Source: Gigaspora rosea (lineage: Eukaryota; Glomeromycota; Glomeromycetes; Diversisporales; Gigasporaceae). Taken from it: a stretch of 64,000 bases of DNA. Made by a program: the position numbers and the translations under genes. The stretch lies in the NCBI GenBank assembly GCA_003550325.1, contig QKWP01000050.1:369801-433800 (forward strand). Direction: 5' to 3'. The notes below the pieces were generated by a model. The model worked only from the letters and a program-made list of their open reading frames with translations. It searched no databases and was not told the origin of the DNA. This document shows positions 33,051-42,700 of the stretch, one piece after another; the first letter of the stretch is position 1, and every line of letters starts with the position of its first letter.

Positions 33051-34329
33051 TTTAAACTGATATAACCAACTTTATGATTACCTAGAATCAGACAAGTTAC
33101 CAGATGAATTTAAAGACTATGAAAAGAAACAATTAATTAACCAGGCTAGATATTTTGAAATTAGACATAACCTCCTATACAAAAAGAACTGAAAAGATTC
33201 AGAACACCCCTTTCGAGTTATTAAATAAACAGAAGTAGAACCAATCCTATACATGATGCATAAATACCCTACTGCTGGACATTTGGGAACTGATGCTATG
33301 TACTATAAGATAGCTGAACGATATTATTGGGACCGAGATGTCCAAGAATATGTAAAGACTTGTGAGACATGCCAAAAGAGACTTAAAGGATGCAGAAAAG
33401 AACCTCTCCATCCTATCCAAATAGGACGTGCTTTTGAAAGGATTGGAATTGACCTTGTCGAACCCTTACCCATAACTGCTCAAACCAATCGTTATATCAT
33501 TGTTGCTACCGACTATCTAACAAGATGGCCAGAAGCCAAAGCTGTCCCCGATGCTAAAGCTAACACTCTCGCACAATTTATTTTTGAAGAAATTATCTGT
33601 AAACACGGAACCCCAAAGATTATACTTTCTGACCAAGGAAGAAACTTTATTAGCGAAACTATAAGGATTCTATGTAAAAAGTTTCTAATAAAACATAAAT
33701 TATCTTCACCATACCACCCACAGACAAATGGAATGGTTGAAAGACTTAATTGAACATTATGTGAATCTCCTGCAAACGTAAAAGAAACAGATGATTGGGA
33801 TTTACACATACCTGCTGTTCTCTTAGCTTATCGAACAAAGAGACATGCTACTACTGGATACACTCCATTCCAGTTAGTTTATGGTAGACAAGCCACGCTA
33901 CCCATAGAAGCACTTATTCCTGTATATCCTAAAGTAATTGAGGATACAGAAATTAATATACAAGACAGTATATTACAACGAGCTTACGAATTAATAGACA
34001 AATTACCAACCATACAAGAAGAAGCCCGAGAAAATACTAGAAAATCACAAGAAAAACAGAAAAAGTACTTCGATAAAAAGGTGAAAGAAGAAACCTTTGA
34101 AATTGGAGAAAAAGTATGGATACAACGAAAAGAAATAGAAATGTCTTGCTCTGCTAAATTTGAGAATAAAAGAATTGGACCCTTTATAATTCAAGCGAAA
34201 TTAAACAATGGTGCTTATAAACTTCGAGATATGAAAGGAAAAACCTTACAGAAATATTATAATAGTGATAGACTTGCTAAATATTACGAGAAACAGACAT
34301 GGGAACCTATAATTGTAATTGAAAATTAG
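33051..34329 (+). pseudogene. Ty3 integrase with HHCC, DDE and GPF motifs, broken
   Basis: After a frame change near 33050 the sequence contains HKYPTAGHLGTDAMYYKIAE and CETCQK (HHCC zinc domain). The core has FERIGIDLVEP (first Asp), IILSDQGRNF (second Asp) and YHPQTNGMVERLN (Glu). TPFQLVYGRQATLPIE and the GPY/F-type motif KRIGPFIIQAKLNNGAYKLR follow. No chromodomain is recognisable after it. Breaks: TGA 33190, TAA 33226, TGA 33751. The frame ends with TAG at 34329. It would insert the DNA copy into the genome. Confidence 0.9.
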
Positions 34330-34478
34330 AAATTTCTGGAAGAAATTTATTGTGAAAGGGAGTGACATTTGTGTAAAACTTTGTGCACAGCCCCATGAAA
34401 ATCTTCGTATTACACTAACATTTATATAATCCTACACTCTGATTGAAATTTCCCTAAAATATTATCAAAACCCCTAAA

Positions 34479-35168
34479 ATGGAATCTACCACTCTACAAC
34501 CCAATACTATACTCGCTCTTCGAAACTTTCTTTCTATTTGGAGACAAGACCCTGCTGCCCAATACAATTTAGGAATTTTTAGTCAAAATGTAATCCTATG
34601 GGATGACCAAAATCCAGAACAAGTAATTGATGTTACCCCAAAGGAAGAAACAGAACCCCTTGTCGAACTTAATGAATTACTGCGACCATTTGATGAAGAC
34701 ATAGAAGCCCTCTTATCTGAAAAACTGATTGAGAAACCTAAAGCGATAACTCCATTGCTAAAAGACTTGACCCAGACTCTTAACCCTCAAAAGACCACCC
34801 GAACAAATCCTTTTCTTCGAGAAACTTGGACCGCACAAGTTGATAAAATCCTACAAGACCTACCTAAGTTTAAACAATCTCACCGAGGACAAAGACAGGC
34901 CATTGAAGCCCATTATTATTTAGGAACAATAATAGAGAAACAGACCGAACATAGAGACCAAATTAGAGAACAAATTCGAAAGGTAAAAGGAGACCGGAAA
35001 ACTCAAGACATCTGGAAAGGAGCCCAGAGAATTAGAAAAATCTTCACAATTTGTCCCAAGGACTTAATGTACCAAACCAATTACCTTTCTGTGACCCAAG
35101 TGACTAAACTGAAAGATGAAGTTTACGCCGCTCTATTGGAAGAATTAGAGAAGGAATTTACGGAGTAA
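34479..35168 (+). CDS. Extra 3' ORF of the Ty3 element, intact, 229 aa, unknown function
   Basis: An ATG at 34479 (context AAAATGG) opens an uninterrupted frame ending TAA, 150 bp after integrase and just upstream of the polypurine tract. The protein starts MESTTLQPNTILALRNFLSI and is charged, largely helical in appearance, with an acidic first half (FDEDIEALLSEKLIEKP) and a Lys/Arg/Gln-rich second half (QTEHRDQIREQIRKVKGD), ending EELEKEF. There is no signal peptide or membrane segment, so it is not an envelope-like protein. It is the only undamaged ORF of the element. It could be an accessory (nucleic-acid-binding or structural) protein or a captured gene. Confidence 0.65.
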   Translation: MESTTLQPNTILALRNFLSIWRQDPAAQYNLGIFSQNVILWDDQNPEQVIDVTPKEETEPLVELNELLRPFDEDIEALLSEKLIEKPKAITPLLKDLTQTLNPQKTTRTNPFLRETWTAQVDKILQDLPKFKQSHRGQRQAIEAHYYLGTIIEKQTEHRDQIREQIRKVKGDRKTQDIWKGAQRIRKIFTICPKDLMYQTNYLSVTQVTKLKDEVYAALLEELEKEFTE

Positions 35169-35176
35169 ATTTTCTT

Positions 35177-35189
35177 AAGGGGACAGAAA
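35177..35189 (+). other. Polypurine tract before the 3' LTR
   Basis: AAGGGGACAGAAA abuts the 3' LTR, the expected position of the plus-strand primer. It stands out as purine-rich, GC-containing sequence in AT-rich surroundings. Confidence 0.8.
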
Positions 35190-35897
35190 TATTATAGAAC
35201 GATAGTTTATTATATTACCTTATTATTTTATTATTTCATTTATATTATTATATTTTATTATTATATTGTATTATATTATTATCTTGAGAAGTTAGAATAG
35301 TTAATGCCGCTTATAACGCTTATACTGATTATAATGCTTATAATGATTATAACGCTTATTATGATTATCACGCTTATAATGCTTATGACGCTTATAGCGC
35401 TTATACCGCTTATGACGCTTATGACGCTTATAGTGCTTATACCGCTTATAACGCTTATACTGTTTATAATGCTTATGTTGCTCTTGTAGATTATAGTGTT
35501 TATCATTGTAAATCAACGTTTATAACGCTTATTCTAAAATGTATTTAAAGACACAGAATTTCCCTTAGTCAAACTAGACCAAGACACCCCACTTCTCTTA
35601 TATTTATTATACATCTTGTACTAGGATTTCTTAGGAACAGAACCTAAGGATAGCCTATCTTAGATTATTAATAAAAAAACTATTTATCTGAATAATACTA
35701 ATTTTATTATCAAGTAATAGTAAAATTGATAATTCCTCATTGAATACTCTACCGAACTGCCCTAAGAGAAGAGTATAATTTCTTACAGACAAAGGAATTA
35801 TACCTACCTCTTGGACACCACTATAAACTGATAAAGGATCCCTGTAGCCGTGTCTTTGTTATAGTAAGGAGTAAAAGAAGGCCTCTCTACTGTAACA
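35190..35897 (+). repeat. 3' LTR
   Basis: It matches 26498-27207 throughout, including the CGCTTATAA minisatellite and the terminal CTACTGTAACA. Its first two bases are TA where the 5' LTR has TG. Many differences from the 5' LTR are CG to TG (for example AACGCTTAT to AATGCTTAT). Confidence 0.9.
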
Positions 35898-35901
35898 GTG
35901 C

Positions 35902-36140
35902 GAGAAGCAATTATCCCAGATCCCAATATTCAATTTGGACAGTTAAAAGACTTTCTCTCACGAGGCTAAGAAGTAGTGCGGACATCAAAAGACAAAAGAG
36001 TAGCAGACTGAGAATAAGAACGATTAAATTATTCTTTGGATCAATGAACTCAATTAGGTATTTTAAAGAGTCGAGTCTATTTCTATTCGGTTAAGTCTAG
36101 TTCATCACTAACAGACGTTTCATCTTGGGATTCTGTGCAT
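35902..36140 (+). pseudogene. Right part of coding region split by the Ty3 element (broken)
   Basis: The frame continues that of 26464-26497 across the element: REAIIPDPNIQFGQLKDFLS, RTSKDKRVAD, ERLNYSLDQ, TQLGILKSRVYFYSVKSSSS and WDSVHLFSQGI, interrupted by TAA and TGA codons. Composition is clearly protein-like. No domain is recognised, and the remainder to about 36450 decays into unreadable sequence. Confidence 0.4.
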
Positions 36141-36144
36141 TTAT

Positions 36145-36800
36145 TTTCACAGGGGATATAATGGCTACAGTAGCCATAGTTTTGGTAAGCGTAACAGGTG
36201 AAGGGGTCGCAACAGCTGGGAAGTAGTAAATTATTTAAAAGAAAACTAAGCCAAAAAGGGTCAGTTTATTATTGAGGAGAAACCGAAGTATATAATCCAC
36301 AAAGAAACCCCGATAAAGAGAGAGAGACGAAAATAATAACGGAATGTCCGGAGGATGACCAAAGTAATTCAGATGCAGAAGCTCCAATTCTCTTACAGAA
36401 GATGCGAAGTAAAACTCTAATTGTTCAAAAATCTGTATTTAATTAATTAAGGTTAGCATAGCAGATTGGCTTAATATTGTTCTTTTTTTTTCTTTATTGC
36501 TATGCAAGCCTTAAATATTATTTTGCTTCACCAATCCTGAAAAGTACTATTTTAGAAATAAGTACTTATCTGTTATATAATCAGTAAATTAGAAAACTAT
36601 TCCATGGTACGCCAAGGGTCTGGTATCTTAAAATTCAGTAATCGGTATACTAATAAAAATTTGTCTTATTTGAAAAAATAAAATTTATATAAAAAATAAA
36701 GTGAAACCTCTTAATTCGCTAGATCTATGTTTTTAATAAAAGAGATTGTATCAAAAATAAGCATATCTTATACCTTCTATCCCTAAAATATCAAGAGAAA
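36145..36800. other. Non-genic stretch
   Basis: No gene or bounded element was found. The part up to 36450 is less AT-rich than its surroundings and may be further decayed coding sequence of the gene split by the Ty3 element. Confidence 0.35.
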
Positions 36801-36802
36801 TA

Positions 36803-36974
36803 TAAGAGGCATGCTATTTATTACATAATATTTTTTACTTAGTAGCCACCTCTGCCCATGTATGTTGTAATCATTTTATTTAATACTGATTGATTAATAT
36901 AATATATAAATGTAATCACTACCTCTGACCATGTATCCATGGTAAAAATTATGTAATAAATGGCATGCCCCTAA
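36803..36974. mobile_element. Foldback MITE with TA target duplication
   Basis: Arms TAAGAGGCATGCTATTTATT and the reverse complement of the right end (TTAGGGGCATGCCATTTATT) match over about 30 bp with few differences. TA lies on both sides (36801-36802, 36975-36976), as for Tc1/mariner relatives. It ends four bases before the ATG at 36979, so it supplies the immediate upstream sequence of that gene remnant. Confidence 0.65.
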
Positions 36975-36978
36975 TACC

Positions 36979-39005
36979 ATGAGTGCTTTCAGAAATAAAA
37001 CGTTGCATCCAGAAGCATATACTTTATTGCTAAAAGTTTACCAAGAAGTGAATCCAACAAAAAAAAGAGATATTGCTATTCGAGAAGCACAGGCCTGTGG
37101 AACGAGTTGAAAGGTAATAAAGATTTGCTGGAGAAAAAAATTGAGTTACTAAAGCTTGAGGGTGAAGAAAAAAATTGGAAAGACAACTCTTTTTCGTTAA
37201 GGCTGCCTGTCAAAGCCAAGAACATAATACATTAAAGCACAAGCTTCTTCTACTACCATTGCCAAAGATACCACTGAAGATATCACTGAAAACACCACTG
37301 AAGTTACAACTGATTACCTGTCTAAAAGTAGAGAAACACTAGCTCAAACCAAGTTAAAAGAAGAACTCATTCGACTAAATCAGGAATTGTCGCAACTTCA
37401 AGATCGAGAAGATAAAGGTATGGTAAAAAGTTTTATATATTAAAAAAAGACGATCTTACATTTAAGCAGACCTATCGAATAATTGATTGTGGGACTACAG
37501 AGGTTAGAAATAGGTGATACTTAATTGTCACATTTAATAATTTATTAAGAATCAAATTCTTTTAATTGATCATGCTGTGTGACATTTTATTGCGCTTTGC
37601 AAAAATATGTGATCTCGGCAGATCTTAATGTCATGTAAAATTAGCTGATTCTAGTAGATTTTTTAAAGAATTTCAAAGATTTCGGATAAAATATAGACGT
37701 TATTTATTGAAAATTATGATTAATAGAAATTGTTGTAAAATCCGAAATTTTCTGTATCATCACACAGGGTCACACTTTTTTGCAAAGCTCTATAATTTCT
37801 AAGCCCTGTAGTCCCATCACTAATTGTGGGCACAATACCGGTATATTTAATATCTTAAATAACCTTATTGTATATAATAAACGAATGCAATTAATTTTTT
37901 CAATTGCTGCTTTAATGATTGTAATATAATTTAATTATAATCAATTATTCGGCACCTCTGCACTTAAATCCAAATTTACTATTCCGAAATTAATCAATGC
38001 CTGTTTTAAATCGATGGTACCATGGCTGTTCCCATTAAGTTTGAGTGTGCACTGCTACAGTATCTTACATTTGCAATCCTCACTAAAAAAAGTAATCATT
38101 TTATTAGCAAAATCTCTTCATCTTATGCCTAAACTTTCCACTCGAAGTGAAATTCAGGTCACTAAATGCTGCAGCAATAACATCTCGAACTTTTAAGGGC
38201 CGCTCTGGTGTCGTCTTTTAAATTAGTGAAAAAATTTAAACCTTTTTTTTTTCTATCCCTAGATTTAATAACAGATGCTGCTAGTGAAAGAAAAAAGGTG
38301 GTTCAAAATGAAATTTTAGCATCATCGAAAGCTCTATCAAAACTTAAAAGTCAAAAGAATATTCAACAAAACTATTGGGACTGAAAAAGGCAAAAACTTC
38401 AGCAAGTTGAAGATCAATTGAAGGCAGCAGGTATTAATACGCAACTCATTAAGCCAGTTGGTCGCCCACGTTTAGAAGAAGCACAACCTGGTTTGCTGGA
38501 AACTATTTTACATCTTGTTTTTTTCAGATGGGCAGGCGGATGAACTAAGATGTTTGGAAATAATACGGTCTGTCAAGATTTTGGATCAACTTCATGCTGC
38601 ATTTGAACAAATGAATTACAAGATATCACATTCGGCTACATACCTCCAACTCCTTTCAAAACAGTTTAATACTGAAGAAGGAAAATGGCATGTCAAAACT
38701 GTACCTGTTAAACTTCTAAGATCGCAAAGCACTGCAAGAAAAAGGCACGAGGATACATATTTCTGTGCTTCTTTTGTTAGAAATATTAAAGAAATGGTAT
38801 CATTATTAGGACTTCAAAGCATTTTAACTATCTCCCAAGATGACAAGACAAAGATACCTCTCGGTTTGGCTGTAGCAAACAAGCAAGCACCAATCCCAAT
38901 AAGAGTAGAATACAGAGTGGAACTTCCAGACCATGATTAGGTCGTCGCTAAGAAACACAAGCTAATTCCGTCCGTCTATGTGATATTAGAAATGCAAAGT
39001 GGTAA
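36979..39005 (+). pseudogene. GRPxLEE-family multi-copy gene, broken
   Basis: ATG at 36979 begins MSAFRNKTLHPEAYTLLLKV. Frameshifts near 37098 and 37225 follow, then a Thr/Glu-rich spacer (TTEDITENTTEVTTDYLSKS) and a helix TKLKEELIRLNQELSQLQD ending in a GT donor. An 845-bp intron (37418-38262) joins in phase to DLITDAASERKKVVQNEIL. Then come GRPRLEEAQPGLLETI, a frameshift near 38515, and FEQMNYKISHSATYLQLLSK, VKTVPVKLLRSQ, LTISQDDKTKIPLGLAVANK and EYRVELPDHD, with TAG (38938) where the family, as I remember it, has Trp, then VVAKKHKLIPSVY. A TGA lies at 38382. From memory this is a repeated, transposase-like family in Rhizophagus; its molecular function is uncertain. Confidence 0.6.
37484..37830. 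mobile_element. Inverted-repeat element inside an intron
   Basis: TGTGGGACTACAGAGGTTAG at the left and its partner near 37800 (CTAAGCCCTGTAGTCCCA) are inverted, and a CTTTGCAAAAA segment is also inverted further in. It lies wholly in the 845-bp intron of the gene remnant at 36979-39005, explaining that intron's size. Its target duplication is unclear. Confidence 0.55.
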
Positions 39006-39179
39006 GTAAATAGATGAAAAAAAAGATATATTAGTATAGGTCCGTTCAAAAATAATTTTAATAATAAAAAAAGATTGATGGGCGATTTTTATATATATAG
39101 TAAGTAATAAAAACTGATGCCTGAAAAAATGCACTTGAATTATGATTAGTACTAAATTATTCACAAATAAGCATTAATA

Positions 39180-39375
39180 AAAATATGTAGAATCCTATTG
39201 CTTACATAAAAATATAACTGGTAAAAATTTGCTATGTACTCAAACTGCCATTCATCAATTCCTATTGCTTACATAAAAATTATCACTGGTAAAAATTCAC
39301 TACGTTGAATGGCATGATTCGAATGCCACTCTTCGTGTCATTCAACGTAGCAAATTTTTAAATTTACCAGTATAG
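39180..39375. repeat. Direct duplication plus 95-bp hairpin
   Basis: The module TCCTATTGCTTACATAAAAA followed by ACTGGTAAAAATT occurs near 39192 and 39258. The second copy runs into a hairpin whose arms contain CTACGTTGAATG and CATTCAACGTAG (about 39284-39372), and ACTGGTAAA/TTTACCAGT forms its base. It appears to be a short foldback element. Confidence 0.65.
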
Positions 39376-39740
39376 TATTGTATTGCCCATCTCTACTTTT
39401 ATTGGCTTCACTCATTGACAGTTAGCTCACCGAGTTTACTTAACGGGAAATTGTAACTTGGTGTGATGCTAGTCAATGTATGTGTACGTATAGTAAATAC
39501 ATATGTGCCCTCAAAAGTAGAAACTAGACAATTTAGCAGATCACGGGTCCATTCCGATCTTAGGATCCAGTGATTAGATTTTAATGATTTTGGGCTTGCT
39601 AGAATTCTCTCATTGTGAGGATCATTTTGGTAGTTAAATCTTTGAAATTGGCCCAGTAGATCAAAAGTTATTTACTATTAAATATTATATCTAACTTTTT
39701 AATAATCATAAAATCTGATTGGCTGATTGGGGCATCAGGT

Positions 39741-39760
39741 GGGGTTGGGTGGGGTAGGGG
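39741..39760 (+). other. G-quadruplex motif
   Basis: Four G-runs (GGGG, GGG, GGGG, GGGG) are separated by loops of only 1-2 bases, the strongest intramolecular G4 pattern in the window. It lies just beyond the C-terminal end of the minus-strand gene remnant, on its template side. Confidence 0.75.
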
Positions 39761-39786
39761 TAAGGTGGGCTCATAGTAAAAAAAAT

Positions 39787-42700
39787 CAGCTAATTTCTGG
39801 AAGCCCCTTACTAGTAAATTCTGAAATTAACAAGTTAAGTTGATCATATTCAGTTTGTACTACTTTGATATTTAATTTCAAATTTTCTAAATTTGTTGTA
39901 CAGCTAGTCATACTGAATATTTCTAGAGCTTCATCAAAAGTGAAATAATGCTCTTTTTGTGTTAAATTAATTGAAGGTACTGTTCAAAGATTTTGAAGAA
40001 GTTGTGGCTCATTTCATAGTTCTGTTATGAATCATGCTACTGATTCTGCATATCTATATTTCTTTGTAATATAAAACAAAAGTGCAAATACTATTAACTA
40101 TGAAGTTGTAAATCAAAGTTTCTAATATGAATACCAAGTTTGTGCAATTTTATATACCCTAACCACAGATAAAAATTATACCATATTTTTAAAATATTAT
40201 TGTTTGTTTTAGGAATATCATTAATAGAAATATTTTCTGTTTTAATACAGTGGCCTACCAAGGTATTGTGGACACTTTTTAAAAATTTGTATAAAGCTAA
40301 ATATAAAAGGTAAAAAGCTAAAAATAAAATTATAAACTTATTAAATCTATATCTTTTAAATAAAAAAAAAATTATAAAATTCTATGCAAAACTTTTTAAG
40401 ATAATTAAATTTAAAAAAAATTTTAAATTTTTAATCACGTCGATTTCCAGTTTTTAATATAGATTTAGTATAAATTGAATACTAATTTTTAGTATATATA
40501 AAAATTATTTTTTTTATTAAGTAAACTAAATCTAATTATTAAATAAAATTTGTTTAGTATAACAAATTATACATATTGTAAAAATTTCAGAATTTTTTGA
40601 AATTTTTTCATTAAATTGCTATATATAGTAATAAAATTACCATATTTAGCAATTTTTCAATTTTTATTTAATAATTTAGCTTTTATATTTAATAAAAATG
40701 TTTTGCTTAATATTTTTTAAAAATCTCTAAAAATTTAGTAATATGTAATTTGTTATGCTGAACAAATTTTACTTAATTATTAAGTTTAATTTACTTAATA
40801 AAAAAATTTTTTTATTATATAGTAAATATAATAACTAGTTTTTTAAAAATTACTAATTTTGTCTTTGTGTAACATTATACAATATTAATTAATCTTATCT
40901 ATTTCAAAAAGTACAACATAGAATTTTTTAATCTTTTTTTTATTTAAAAAATATAGATTTAATAAATTTATAGTTTTATTTTAGCTTCTTAACTTATTTA
41001 TTTAGCTTTATACAAATTTTTAAAAAGTGTCCACATTACTATGGTAGGCCACTGTATATTGATAGATTGCAACTTCTACAGCTGTTCAAAGAAGCTCAAG
41101 TACTTGAAATATTGCTAAGCTTATCAAAAAATTTAACACCGAACTGTGTAGCAAGCTCAAAAAGCCCATAATCTGAAAAAGCAGTAATTATTGCACTGCA
41201 TATTGCCTTGTTTGTATGCTATTGTCCCAAAATGCAATGTATAGTTTGTTCATTACTTTTATAACTTTTTATGTGGCAATAAATTGCTTCATCATATACT
41301 AAATTTAATATACCATCTTTTGTATAACCAAAAATCTTCTAAAACATTTTGACAGCTTTGTAAACATGCTTATCTTTGCTTAGAGGATTTACAAACAATG
41401 TTGAATCAATATTGGCTTTAATAGCTTTGACAATATGGTCACTATCAAAAGTTTGTCCTGTACTAATTAGTTAATTAAAAGTCCAATCTAATGTAGTTTG
41501 GCATTGTTCCATAATTGAACTTATACCAAAAGGAGGGTAGTTTCTTATATTATTATCCAAATTAACAAGCTCAAAATATTGGTATTGAAAGACCATTTGT
41601 GCTATTGCATGTATAGTATTGTACACAACATCAAAAATATTACTATATTGAAAGGTTGCATCTTTCAAATCAATATTATCTATAGCTGCAATATTTATTA
41701 TGTTTGGATTTAAATTTATTTTGAATGAAGATCTGCAGCAAGTATTCTTTTTTTTTGGATATGAACTTCATGATCTTTAACATATGCTAATACTTGAACT
41801 GTATAAAGAATTTTGTACAAAACTTCTATCATTTTTGGTTGCCAACAAAGAAAAAAGAGAATATATGTAAACCATATTTTCTATTGGGAAAAGCAATAGT
41901 AAGTATTACAGAAGCAAAAAAGGATGAAATTAGTTCAATTTTTTTTTTTCAACTGTGAAGAGGCATATTTCTTTCTTTTTTTTTTCTAGCTAATACTTGC
42001 AACTTTTTTTTTTTATAGTTAGAATTAATCTATAAAAAAAGTTAACAAGAGATGTTGGCATAGCTAGATAGCATTCATCAAAAGATTTAGGCTCTTCAAG
42101 TGATGATAATTTTTTTTAAATTCAGATTATTCTTTTAATATAGAAGAAGCAAGCATGCTTCCTAGTGAATAAGTTGTAGCAGTTTTTAATAATTGTTCTT
42201 GACCTTGTTCTTCACTAACTTTGATTTTTTTAATAGCAAATGCTGTTTTTATTAAAAAACAACCTGGAACTGTATATATTGTAGAAAATGTACTTATATA
42301 TTTTTTTATTTCAGATTTATCTGTTGTAATATTATTAAAAAGTTTAACAAGTTATTTTAATAATATACTAATTTTTTTAGATTTATTTTCTGATTTAGCT
42401 ATTTGTTCAATCCACTTGGCTAAAAACTTCAAAGCAAACTTGGTATCAGTCTCATATAGTTGTCATTCTACATATGAAATGAGACTTTCTCCTTTTTTTT
42501 TGGTTGAATTTGCAAATGATCTCTATTTTTACAACATAGCTTGTACAAATAAAACAAGATTTATCATTAATTAGTGATTTTTTGATAGATCTCCATATTC
42601 AGTCATTGCCAAGCACTTGAACAAACCAATATATGGTGCTTGAATTGTGCATTCACACACTTTTCACATGTGCAATATACATGTTTTACCTCAAGTAAAA

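Larger units (their letters stand above)
26498..35897 (+). mobile_element. Ty3/gypsy LTR retrotransposon, 9.4 kb, decayed
   Basis: Two LTRs (26498-27207 and 35190-35897) enclose a primer site, gag with zinc knuckle, protease (DSGAS), a zinc-finger/coiled-coil block, reverse transcriptase (YLDD), RNase H, integrase (HHCC, D-D-E, GPF) and an extra ORF. The order RT-RH-IN defines Ty3/gypsy. The flanking duplication is GTGC (26494-26497 and 35898-35901). LTRs differ by a few per cent, largely by CG to TG/CA changes, so insertion is not recent. About ten frameshifts and twelve stops make gag-pol non-functional, whereas the 3' ORF is intact. Confidence 0.92.

Noticed and set aside
29243-33753. TGA reassigned to tryptophan in this genome
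   Set aside because: It was considered because of the TGA excess, but several TGA sites lie in Arg-rich context or where RT normally has Arg, numerous frameshifts accompany them, and the intact gene at 56930 itself ends in TGA. Decay by C-to-T change is simpler.
26498-35897. CRISPR-like regular repeats in the LTR array
   Set aside because: Units are 9-12 bp, contiguous, without spacers, and in a eukaryotic LTR.
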